Shown piece after piece: positions 16,534 to 24,557 of a stretch of DNA of 64,000 nucleotides. The DNA is from Christensenella sp. UBA7703 (lineage in GTDB: Bacteria; Bacillota; Clostridia; Christensenellales; CAG-138), in assembly GCA_002482505.1 (NCBI GenBank), contig DLGD01000016.1, positions 66,485 through 130,484 on the forward strand, read 5' to 3'. How positions within the stretch are numbered: position 1 is the stretch's first letter; each line of letters opens with the position of its first letter. Below the pieces are notes generated by a model. That model was not told the origin of the DNA. It was given only the letters and a program-made list of their open reading frames with translations, and did not search any database. Both the position numbers and the translations under genes were made by a program.

Positions 16534-17697
16534 TCAGCCCCAATATTGCTGATATTTTTCCACATTTTGTTCGTGTTCCTCGTAGGTTTTTGCAAACACC
16601 AGCTCGCTCGTCTCCTTCGGGTTCTGGTTGCAGAAGAAGAGATAGCCGTCCGCAAGGAACTGCTCGTTGGGATACAGCGCCGCCTCGATTGCAGCCTTTC
16701 CCGGGTTGCAGACGGGGCCGACCGGAAGTCCTTTGAACTTATAGGTGTTATAGAGCGATTCCGTCGCCTGTTCCGTTGCGTTGAACACATATTTGGTCAC
16801 CCCCAACGCATAGGAAAGGCTTGCGCAGCTTTGCAGCGGCATATCCTGCTTCAGGCGGTTGTGGAACACGGCGGACACCTTGGAAAAATCATCTGGCGCT
16901 GCCGCTTCGCGTTCGATGAGCGAAGCCAGCGTCACAACCTGATCCATTGTCATGCCCAGCTGTTGTGCGCGGGAAACATATTCCTCTGAGTACACCTCGT
17001 TGAAGCGGTTGAGCATCTTGATGAGAATCGTCTCCACGCTCGCGTCGGCATACACCTCATACGTGTCCGGGAAGAGATACCCTTCCAGCACATAGGAGCG
17101 CGAGGTTGCGTTCATCGTTGCGCCCGCGTCCGCAATAAACGCGAAGTTCGCGAAGGCTTCCCCCGTCCGTGCCGCGACATAGAGCTGGTCTTCGTTCTGA
17201 ATCAAGCCTTTTTCCTGCAGAACTTTTGCAATGTTTTGAATCGTGTACCCTTCCGGAATCGTGAACTTGACCGTAGCCTTTGCCGGATTTCCTTCGCAAA
17301 GCTCCTCTACGATCTGCTTGATGCTCATGTTTTTGCTCAGCACGTAGGTACCCGCCTTGAGGCTATTCGCCTTGCCGACAAAATCGACATACACCTTAAA
17401 CGCCGCCGTGCTGGAGATCAGCCCGTCCTTGTCATAGCCGCAGGCGCCGTAAAGAATCCGAGCGATGCTGCTGGCAGACGAGGAGGCGGGAATCGTCACT
17501 TCGATGGGGGTTGCATCATTTTGATCAACCGGTTCGATGTATTTCGCGAGAACGTAGTTCACTGTCGTCCGCGCAAGCAAAAATACGATCACAAGGCTCA
17601 CAAGCATCACCACCGTCGGACGGATGCCGAGCCAGAGCTTGCGCATGCGTTTTTGCTTCTTCGTATAACGTTTTTCGGGTTTTTCGTTTATTGACAT
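16534..17697 (-). CDS. mltG: Endolytic murein transglycosylase MltG
   Basis: 387 residues from the ATG at 17697 (MSINEKPEKRY), preceded by GGAG. A basic cytoplasmic N-terminus is followed by one membrane anchor (about residues 25-46). The YceG-like domain contains the catalytic Glu in LASLIEREA and the conserved LPVGPVCNPGKAAIEAAL near the end. MltG cuts nascent glycan strands and so sets their length. It is 64 bp after ylbF and ends before a strong terminator. Confidence 0.93.
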   Translation of the reverse strand: MSINEKPEKRYTKKQKRMRKLWLGIRPTVVMLVSLVIVFLLARTTVNYVLAKYIEPVDQNDATPIEVTIPASSSASSIARILYGACGYDKDGLISSTAAFKVYVDFVGKANSLKAGTYVLSKNMSIKQIVEELCEGNPAKATVKFTIPEGYTIQNIAKVLQEKGLIQNEDQLYVAARTGEAFANFAFIADAGATMNATSRSYVLEGYLFPDTYEVYADASVETILIKMLNRFNEVYSEEYVSRAQQLGMTMDQVVTLASLIEREAAAPDDFSKVSAVFHNRLKQDMPLQSCASLSYALGVTKYVFNATEQATESLYNTYKFKGLPVGPVCNPGKAAIEAALYPNEQFLADGYLFFCNQNPKETSELVFAKTYEEHEQNVEKYQQYWG

Positions 17698-17761
17698 TCT
17701 TCTGTTTCTCCGTTGGTTTTTGCCCACAGAGGGCAACTAAGCAAGTCCGCCGGAAAGGAAT

Positions 17762-18103
17762 TTATTCTTCCAGCGCGCCGAGGTCGATTTCCACCGCGTC
17801 AGCAAGTGTTTTGTACACGTCACCCAGCATCCGTTTGAGCCGGAATTCTGCCATCAGATAGGCGGAGGCCTCCGCGTCAAACTGAAGCAGTTCCCCGATC
17901 TTCTGGAGCTTTTTGAGCGATTCGCTCTCGCGATCCCCCGCGATCATCGCCGCCTGGGCATGGATCTGGAGCTTGTTGTATTCGTCGATCAGCGTACGCG
18001 TGGTGCTGTTTTCCAAGGCGCGCGCCTTTGCTTCGGCATATTCGCGGTATTCGATGCTGCTCTTGAGTTCGTTTGCAAGCAGCTTTGCAGTGTCGTAAAC
18101 CAT
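17762..18103 (-). CDS. ylbF: YlbF-family regulator
   Basis: 113 residues, almost entirely helical and charged (KLLANELKSSIEYREYAEAK), fitting the YlbF/YmcA family. In B. subtilis such proteins bind RNase Y and affect mRNA maturation, competence and sporulation. Here it directly follows RNase J (10 bp gap), which supports a role in RNA turnover. No catalytic motif. Confidence 0.82.
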   Translation of the reverse strand: MVYDTAKLLANELKSSIEYREYAEAKARALENSTTRTLIDEYNKLQIHAQAAMIAGDRESESLKKLQKIGELLQFDAEASAYLMAEFRLKRMLGDVYKTLADAVEIDLGALEE

Positions 18104-18113
18104 GCTTACCCCT

Positions 18114-19760
18114 TTATATCTCGATGATGATCGGCATGATCATCGGCGTGCGCTTCGTACGGTTTTTGAGGAAGGACTTCAGCGCGTTCTTTACGCCGGC
18201 TTTGATGTTTGCGTAGTCGCTGCGATCTGCCCCTTCAAATTTTCGCGTCTCTTTAACGAGCAGCGTCTTGATATCCGCAATCAGCTCCTCGCTGTCTCGC
18301 ATATACACAAACCCGCGGGAGACGATCTCCGGCGCGGCCAGCATACGCCCCGTCTCGCTGTCCAGCGTGAGCACCGCAACCACGAGGCCATCCTGCGAGA
18401 GGGTCTTTCGGTCCTTGAGCACTACGTCGTCAATATCGCCAATGCCGTCCACCATCACTGCGCCGGAGGTGACGGTTGCCGCTTTTTTTCCGCCGCGTTG
18501 GGTGAGCTCAATCACGTCTCCGCAATCCGCGATAAACGTGTTTTCCACCGGGACGCCCATCTCCTGGGCAAGTTTGCCGTGCATCATCAGGTGCCGGTAT
18601 TCGCCGTGCACCGGAATGAAAAACTTCGGCTTGGTGAGTTCCATCATGAGCCGCAGTTCCTCGCGGCAGGCGTGGCCGGAAACGTGAACATCCGCCATGC
18701 GGTTATAGATCACCTGCGCGCCTTTTTGATAAAGCTGGTTGATCACGCGGGACACACCGACCTCGTTGCCCGGAATCGCGGAGGCGGAGATGATGACCGT
18801 GTCCCCTTTGCCGATGTTCAGGCGGTGCGTCGCCGTCGCCATACGAAACAGCCCGCTCATGGGTTCGCCCTGGCTGCCGGTGGTGATCACGCAGACCTGA
18901 TCGTCGCGATAGCGCTTGAGCTGATCCACCTTCACGATGCTTTCCGGCGGAATCTTGAGGTAGCCCAGCCGTACGGCAATCTGAACAACCTGCTCCATGC
19001 TCCTGCCCTGGAAACAGATCACGCGCCCGTGGCTGACCGCAACATCCGCAACCTGCTGGATGCGGTAAACGTTGCTGGCAAAGGAAGCAACGATGATGCG
19101 CCCTTCCGCCACGTCGAAATAATATTCAAACGTCTTGCCGATCTCGCGCTCGCTCTGCGTGTGCCCGGGGCTTTCGATATTCGTGCTGTCGCTCATCAGC
19201 GCGAGCACGCCGCGTGCACCATAGTGCGCAAAGCGGATGATGTCGATGGGTTCGCCGTCGATCGGCGTGAAGTCCACCTTAAAGTCGCCGGTGTGGATCA
19301 CCGTGCCGATCGGCGTATTGATCGCAAGCGCGACAGCCCCCGCGATGGAATGCCCCGTCTTGATGAACTCCACCTTAAAGCAACCGAGTTCCACCGTGTC
19401 GCCGGGCTTCACGACGGTGAGTTTCTTGTTGGAAACGCGCGCCTCCTCCAGCTTATGCTCGATGAGCGCAATCGTAAACGCGGTGCCGTAGACGGGCACG
19501 TCAAACTCCTTGAGCGCATAAGGCAGCGCGCCGATGTGGTCCTCGTGTCCGTGGGTGATCATGAATCCCTTAAATTTTGCGCGATTTTCGCGCAGATACG
19601 TCATGTCCGGTATGACAACGTCAATGCCGGGCATGTCGTCGTCCGGAAAGCTGATGCCGCAGTCGACAACGATCATGTCGTTGCCGTATTCAAACGCGGT
19701 CATGTTCTTTCCGATTTCGCCCATGCCTCCGAGCGGTATAATCTTTAGCTTACTTGCCAT
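18114..19760 (-). CDS. rnjA: Ribonuclease J
   Basis: 548 residues. The metallo-beta-lactamase core has the zinc motif HGHEDHIG (about residues 74-81), preceded by VVDCGISFPDDD. The beta-CASP insert includes MSDSTNIESPG and ASFASNVYRIQQV, followed by SGHACREE and HGEYRHLMMH, which supply further ligands. It acts as a 5'-3' exonuclease and endonuclease in mRNA decay and rRNA maturation. It is followed at once by ylbF. Only one RNase J gene is seen here, so rnjA versus rnjB is not decidable. Confidence 0.95.
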   Translation of the reverse strand: MASKLKIIPLGGMGEIGKNMTAFEYGNDMIVVDCGISFPDDDMPGIDVVIPDMTYLRENRAKFKGFMITHGHEDHIGALPYALKEFDVPVYGTAFTIALIEHKLEEARVSNKKLTVVKPGDTVELGCFKVEFIKTGHSIAGAVALAINTPIGTVIHTGDFKVDFTPIDGEPIDIIRFAHYGARGVLALMSDSTNIESPGHTQSEREIGKTFEYYFDVAEGRIIVASFASNVYRIQQVADVAVSHGRVICFQGRSMEQVVQIAVRLGYLKIPPESIVKVDQLKRYRDDQVCVITTGSQGEPMSGLFRMATATHRLNIGKGDTVIISASAIPGNEVGVSRVINQLYQKGAQVIYNRMADVHVSGHACREELRLMMELTKPKFFIPVHGEYRHLMMHGKLAQEMGVPVENTFIADCGDVIELTQRGGKKAATVTSGAVMVDGIGDIDDVVLKDRKTLSQDGLVVAVLTLDSETGRMLAAPEIVSRGFVYMRDSEELIADIKTLLVKETRKFEGADRSDYANIKAGVKNALKSFLKNRTKRTPMIMPIIIEI

Positions 19761-20067
19761 GTTGTTTCTTTCCCCAATTTTCTTCTAAATTACCAATCAA
19801 AATTCCCTAGCGGTCTCCCGCTTCCCGTTTTCGGGCATCTTTGTGCCCGTTTATTCCCATTCAATTCCCGTTATGCTGCCAGCGGCGCGGAGTTTGCCCG
19901 CTGAAAAAACTTCGTTGACGCGAAAATAAACCGCGGTGCGGCTTTTTCGTTGATAGAAAGAGTATAGTGTATTTTTTGCCCGCGCACCAAGCATATTTTT
20001 TGTTTTGCCCGTGCGCGGGGTTGTGTTCGTCTTTGTTTTCGGCACCTGGCATGCGGATTTTTCCGCC
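19761..20067. other. Intergenic region between the SleB-like gene and rnjA
   Basis: About 300 bp. It contains a weak terminator-like hairpin (19928-19947), a 9-bp inverted repeat with a 23-nt loop (19979-19987 and 20011-20019) flanked by T-rich stretches, and a small hairpin near 19834-19851. No conserved gene and no clear promoter for rnjA. Confidence 0.6.
19928..19947 (-). terminator. Weak terminator after the SleB-like gene
   Basis: On the - strand a short CCGC/GCGG stem with a 3-nt loop is followed by TTTATTTT. The stem is short, but it is the best candidate end for the hydrolase transcript. Confidence 0.4.
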
Positions 20068-21021
20068 TCAGCTGTAAAAATCATTGCCGCCATAGGTGCC
20101 GACATAGGTGCGCGTGCCCCAGGTCTTGTCCGTCTGAGCGCTGCGGAACGACATCACGTTCATTGCCAGCAGGCGGTTGCCGTTATTGAGCACGTCGTTT
20201 GCATAGTTGATCACGCTGTCGGGGATCGTCTTGGTTAAAAAGTCGCTCCGTCCGACGACCGAAAACTGGCTCTTTTGATACACCACGTCGTTGATGGAGC
20301 TTGGCCATTTGCTCGACTCCACGCGGTTGAGAATCACACAGAGCACCGCGCGATAACCGTCCTCCGATCTGCCAGATTCAAAATACGCCACGCGCGCGGC
20401 AAGCAGCACATCTTCCCCGCTATACGGACCGGATACGCTCGGCGGTTCCTGAGAAGAGGTTTGAACGGGTGTCGCGGTCGGTGCCTGCGTGGGCGCTGCG
20501 GTCGCCGTCGGTTCCGGCGTGATCACAAACGTCGTCTCCGGCGCGGTGGTCGGCGTTGCCTTTGGCGTGCTTGCCGGCTTGCTCGTTGGCTTGGGTGTGG
20601 CGGTTGGCTTTTTCGTCGCCTTCGCGGTCGGCTCCGGTTCCTCTATCGGCGTCGGGGTCGCCGTCGGCGTGGGCGATGGAGTCGGTGTAGGCGGTGGCGC
20701 GGTCGGAACCGGCGTTGGCGTGAGCGGAATCGTCGGGCTGGGCTCTACCAGATCCACGACGGGAAGCCGCTCACCATCTTCCGTTAAATAGGTGCCGTCG
20801 TCCTGTAAGGTTCCCTGATACGGTGAAAGTATCGACATGCCATAGGCAGGTTGATCTCCCGCGTCAGCTTCGTGAATCGATACGATTTCTGTCGCGGGGG
20901 TCGGCGTTGCGAGCGCAACTTCCATCGTCTGAACCGCCGCAACCTCGCACCCGGCAAGTGCCAGAGCAATCGCGGCGGCCAGAGTCAGGAATATGATTGT
21001 TTTCACACGTCGTTTCTGCAA
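20068..21021 (-). CDS. Lipoprotein with Thr/Pro linker and SleB-like cell wall hydrolase domain
   Basis: 317 residues. The N-terminus is a lipoprotein signal: basic start, hydrophobic stretch and lipobox LALAGC, with Cys at about residue 25. Residues ~93-200 are a low-complexity linker made of Thr-Pro, Ala and Lys repeats (PTPTPSPTPTATPTP), which should span the cell wall. The last ~115 residues are a Hydrolase_2 (SleB/CwlJ) domain: LLAARVAYFESGRSEDG with the catalytic Glu, VLCVILNRV, and a C-terminal NDFYS. It should cleave cortex or wall peptidoglycan, either in spore germination or in vegetative wall turnover. It lies after hslU but is probably a separate function. Confidence 0.88.
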   Translation of the reverse strand: MQKRRVKTIIFLTLAAAIALALAGCEVAAVQTMEVALATPTPATEIVSIHEADAGDQPAYGMSILSPYQGTLQDDGTYLTEDGERLPVVDLVEPSPTIPLTPTPVPTAPPPTPTPSPTPTATPTPIEEPEPTAKATKKPTATPKPTSKPASTPKATPTTAPETTFVITPEPTATAAPTQAPTATPVQTSSQEPPSVSGPYSGEDVLLAARVAYFESGRSEDGYRAVLCVILNRVESSKWPSSINDVVYQKSQFSVVGRSDFLTKTIPDSVINYANDVLNNGNRLLAMNVMSFRSAQTDKTWGTRTYVGTYGGNDFYS

Positions 21022-21071
21022 ATACCTTCGTCCTTGTTGAAAGATTCCGGCCTCGGTTCAGGCGGGTGATG

Positions 21072-22460
21072 TTAAAGGATATACTTGTGCAGATCGTCCT
21101 CGTGGAATTCTTCGCCGAGGTGTTCGTCCACATAGTCTGCGTCGATGTTCAGCTCAATCTCCGGGTGCTGACCGTTGGCGTTGAAGGAGATGTCGTCCAG
21201 CAGGTTCTCCATCACGGTGTGCAGACGGCGCGCGCCAATGTTCTCCGTGTTTTCGTTTGCAAGGTAGGCAAACTTTGCAATCTCTTTGAGCGCGTCCGGC
21301 GTAAAGCTCAGGCGCACCTTGTCCGCGGAGAGCAGCGCGGTATACTGCTTGGTCACGGCGTTCTCCGGTTGGGTCAAGATCTTCTCAAAGTCCTCTTGTG
21401 AGAGGTCGTCCAGCTTCACGCGAATCGGGAAGCGCCCTTGCAGTTCGGGGATCAGATCGCTCACCTTTGCGGTGTGGAATGCGCCTGCTGCGATAAAGAG
21501 CATATAGTCCGTCTTGACGGGACCATATTTCGTCGAGATCACGCTGCCTTCGACAATCGGCAGAATGTCGCGCTGCACACCCTCACGGGAGACGTCCGGC
21601 CCGCCCATGCGCTCGGCTCCGGCAATCTTGTCGATTTCGTCGATGAAGATGATGCCGTCCTGCTCCGCGCGCTCGAGCGCTTCGCGGTGCACGTCGTCCA
21701 TGTCGATTCGCTTTTCGCTTTCCTGCTGGACGATCACGCGGCGCGCTTCCTTGACGGGGAGCTTCCTGCGCTTGGTCTTCTTCGGCAGAAAATCGCCAAA
21801 CATCTCGCCGATGTTCAGGTCGATGCCCGCGGCAAACATCGCGTCGTTCTTGCCACCTTGCTCCTCGACCTCAATCTCGACCATCTCCTGTTCGAGCCTG
21901 CCCGCGCGGAGTTCGGCAAGCACGCGTTCCCGTTCCGTGTAGCGTTTTGCTTTTTCTTCCTCGCTGGGTTCGGGGTCACTTTGCTGCGGCTGTCCCGTGC
22001 CAAGGAGAATCTGGAGCGGGTTTTGCTGCTTATGCTCGCGCTTTTTTGCGCCCGGCAGCAGCAGGTCGGTCAGCGTCTGTTCCGCAGCGGCCTCCGCAAC
22101 CAAATGGACGTCGTCCATCCGGCGGTTCATGCAGATACGGATCGCCGCATCCACAAGATCGCGCACCATGCTCTCGACATCGCGCCCGACATAGCCAACC
22201 TCGGTATACTTTGTGGCTTCCACCTTGACAAAGGGTGCATCCACAAGTTTGGCGAGCCTTCTGGCGATCTCGGTTTTACCAACGCCCGTCGGCCCAATCA
22301 TGATGATGTTCTTCGGGGTAATCTCCTCGCGCAGCTCGTCAGAAAGGCAGCTTCTGCGATAGCGGTTGCGCAGCGCAACGGCGACCGCGCGCTTGGCGCG
22401 ATCCTGTCCTACGATATATTTATCTAGTGCGTCAACGATCTCTCTCGGTGTGAGTTGCAT
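21072..22460 (-). CDS. hslU: HslU/ClpY ATPase of the HslUV protease
   Basis: 462 residues. AAA+ unfoldase that feeds proteins to HslV. Walker A is GPTGVGKTE; the pore-loop region is KVEATKYTEVGYVGRD; a charged I-domain insert is visible at about residues 150-245; Walker B is GIIFIDEID. The C-terminus ends DDLHKYIL, which should insert into HslV pockets. The gene starts 5 bp after hslV behind a GGAGGAGG site. Confidence 0.96.
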   Translation of the reverse strand: MQLTPREIVDALDKYIVGQDRAKRAVAVALRNRYRRSCLSDELREEITPKNIIMIGPTGVGKTEIARRLAKLVDAPFVKVEATKYTEVGYVGRDVESMVRDLVDAAIRICMNRRMDDVHLVAEAAAEQTLTDLLLPGAKKREHKQQNPLQILLGTGQPQQSDPEPSEEEKAKRYTERERVLAELRAGRLEQEMVEIEVEEQGGKNDAMFAAGIDLNIGEMFGDFLPKKTKRRKLPVKEARRVIVQQESEKRIDMDDVHREALERAEQDGIIFIDEIDKIAGAERMGGPDVSREGVQRDILPIVEGSVISTKYGPVKTDYMLFIAAGAFHTAKVSDLIPELQGRFPIRVKLDDLSQEDFEKILTQPENAVTKQYTALLSADKVRLSFTPDALKEIAKFAYLANENTENIGARRLHTVMENLLDDISFNANGQHPEIELNIDADYVDEHLGEEFHEDDLHKYIL

Positions 22461-22465
22461 GTTGT

Positions 22466-22999
22466 TTATACCTCCTCCACCGTGATATTGCCGTTGGTAA
22501 ACACGCAGATATCGCCCGCGATGCGAAGCGCTTTTTCCGCAACGTCCATCGCGGAGAGCTCCGTGTTTGCTTTAAGCGCTTTTGCCGCAGCCAGCGCATA
22601 CATGCCGCCGGAGCCGATTGCCGCAATACCGTCGTCGGGGTCGATGACCTCGCCCGTGCCGGATACGATCAAAAGCTCTTCTTTGTTTGCAACGATCAGG
22701 AGCGCCTCAAGCTTGTGCATGATCTTGTCGCTTCGCCAGTCCTGCGCAAGGGAGACCGCCGCGCGGGTCAGGTTGCCGCTGTATTGCTCCAGTTTTTTCT
22801 CAAACCGTTCGCAGAGCGAAAACGCATCCGCAACCGATCCTGCAAAGCCCACCACGACCTGATCGTGATAGAGCCTGCGTACCTTTTTTGCCGTCGCTTT
22901 CATGATGACGGACTCACTCATGGTCACCTGCCCGTCGCCGGCAACCGCTGTTTTGCCGTCTTTGCGAACGGCAATTATCGTCGTACCCCTGAGTTCCAA
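22466..22999 (-). CDS. hslV: HslV/ClpQ peptidase of the HslUV protease
   Basis: 177 residues, full length. The N-terminus MELRG is a short propeptide; removal exposes Thr6 as the catalytic nucleophile (TTIIAVR). GDGQVTM, VVVGFAGSVADAF and AIGSGGMYALAAA match the family. B. subtilis ClpQ uses an N-terminal serine; this one has Thr as in the classical HslV. It is cotranscribed with hslU. The xerC/codV gene often found before it is absent. Confidence 0.96.
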   Translation of the reverse strand: MELRGTTIIAVRKDGKTAVAGDGQVTMSESVIMKATAKKVRRLYHDQVVVGFAGSVADAFSLCERFEKKLEQYSGNLTRAAVSLAQDWRSDKIMHKLEALLIVANKEELLIVSGTGEVIDPDDGIAAIGSGGMYALAAAKALKANTELSAMDVAEKALRIAGDICVFTNGNITVEEV

Positions 23000-23100
23000 T
23001 CAGGTTATCCTCCTCTGTTTTCGTCCGCAAGATTTGGGGGACATATGCCCAAAGTCCTTGCAGACGGGTAGCTTCTACCCAAATACCATACTAGCACAAA

Positions 23101-23118
23101 GCGGGCGCATCCGCCCGC
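23101..23118 (-). terminator. Hairpin after trmFO
   Basis: A 7-bp G/C stem (23101-23107 and 23112-23118) with a 4-nt loop, followed on the - strand by CTTTGTG. It is about 65 bp after the trmFO stop; the weak T-run leaves doubt. A second hairpin (GGGTAG/CTACCC, 23068-23082) lies between it and hslV. Confidence 0.45.
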
Positions 23119-23181
23119 ATTCGTATATTCGTTTTCAATTCTTTCACGATTATAATATGATTACAAATGGTTTGTCTTTTT

Positions 23182-24495
23182 TTACACGTCTTCGCTGAAT
23201 GGGAGCTTTCGTGCGATCTCCTGCACAATCTCTAGCGCGCGTTCGGCAACCTTCGCGTAGCGCAGCGCCTTCTTGCGGATGCGCTCCGGGATGCTCTCCA
23301 TAATACCAAACGTGACGTTCATCGGCTGAAAATCGTCACCCACATAGCCGGAAACATAGTGCCCCAGAGAGCCGATCGCCGTCTTTGCGGTGAAGTCGAT
23401 CGCCTCTTTGCGGCCTAGTTGCCGCGCGAGGGAAACCGCCGCTACAAAGCCGCTCGACGCGCTCTCCACATAGCCTTCCACGCCGGTCATCTGTCCCGCG
23501 AAATAGAGCGCAGGTATCGTGCGCATCTGGTAGTTGTGATCCAGCAATTTCGGCGAATTTAGAAACGTGTTGCGGTGCATCACGCCATAGCGCGCATACT
23601 CCGCGTGCTCCAGTCCGGGAATCAATCCGAACACCCGCCGCTGTTCCGCGAATTTAAGGTTTGTCTGGAAGCCCACGAGGTTAAAGAGCCTGCCGTCTTT
23701 GTCGTCCTGACGCAGCTGTACCACGGCATAGAGTTCCTTCCCGTCCACCTCGAGGCCAACGGGCTTGAGCGGGCCGTAGCAGAGCGTCTGCTCCCCGCGC
23801 TTTGCCATCACCTCAACGGGCATACATCCTTCAAACACGCGCGGTGTCTCAAACGAATGCAGCTCTGCCGTCTCCGCGCCGATGAGCGCGCGGTAGAACA
23901 CCTCATATTCCTCCCGCGTCATGGGGCAGTTGAGATAGTCGTCCCCTCTGCCGTAACGCGAGGCGCGGTATACTTTCGTCATGTCGAGAGAATCGAGCGT
24001 GACGATTGGCGCCGCCGCGTCGTAAAAATGCAGCGCTTCCCCCGTTAGCCGCGCGATGTCCTGCGCCAGCGCGTCGCTGGTCAGCGGCCCGCTTGCGAGA
24101 ATACAGGGGCTCTCCGGCACGCGGGTGACTTCTTCACTGTGGATCGTGATATTCGGGTGCGTGCGGATGATCTCGCTCACCCGCGCGGAAAAGCCTTCAC
24201 GGTCAACCGCAAGCGCACCGCCCGCGGGCACGCAGGTTTCGTCCGCAACGCGCAGAACGAGAGAACCCAATATCCGCAACTCCGCCTTGAGCAGTCCCAC
24301 CGCGTTCTCGATCCGGTCGGAGCGTAGGGAGTTGCTGCAAACCAACTCGCAAAAGTCCCCGCTGTGGTGAGCCGAGGACATCTTTTGCGGTTTCATTTCA
24401 AATAGATCGACCTGTATCCCGCACTCGGCCAGCTGATACGCTGCCTCGCATCCGGCAAGTCCCGCGCCGACGACGCTGACGCGTTGTTCACTCAT
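23182..24495 (-). CDS. trmFO: tRNA m5U54 methyltransferase TrmFO (folate/FAD)
   Basis: 437 residues. The FAD-binding Rossmann motif is VVGAGLAGCEAA at the N-terminus; AHHSGDFCELVCSNSLR and the C-terminal YVSGYVGDDFQPMNVTFG are TrmFO signatures. It methylates U54 in the T loop of tRNA using methylene-tetrahydrofolate. It follows topA by 62 bp, the usual topA-trmFO order of Bacillota. Confidence 0.96.
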   Translation of the reverse strand: MSEQRVSVVGAGLAGCEAAYQLAECGIQVDLFEMKPQKMSSAHHSGDFCELVCSNSLRSDRIENAVGLLKAELRILGSLVLRVADETCVPAGGALAVDREGFSARVSEIIRTHPNITIHSEEVTRVPESPCILASGPLTSDALAQDIARLTGEALHFYDAAAPIVTLDSLDMTKVYRASRYGRGDDYLNCPMTREEYEVFYRALIGAETAELHSFETPRVFEGCMPVEVMAKRGEQTLCYGPLKPVGLEVDGKELYAVVQLRQDDKDGRLFNLVGFQTNLKFAEQRRVFGLIPGLEHAEYARYGVMHRNTFLNSPKLLDHNYQMRTIPALYFAGQMTGVEGYVESASSGFVAAVSLARQLGRKEAIDFTAKTAIGSLGHYVSGYVGDDFQPMNVTFGIMESIPERIRKKALRYAKVAERALEIVQEIARKLPFSEDV

Positions 24496-24557
24496 TCGGT
24501 ATCGTCCTTTTTCCTCGAAATCCTATGCGATTTTTCCCAAACAAAAGTGCTTGTGAA

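Noticed and set aside
20500..20760. Possible gene on the + strand through the Thr/Pro linker of the SleB-like gene
   Set aside because: It gives only Gly/Val or Arg repeats complementary to the Thr-Pro codons, an artefact of low complexity.
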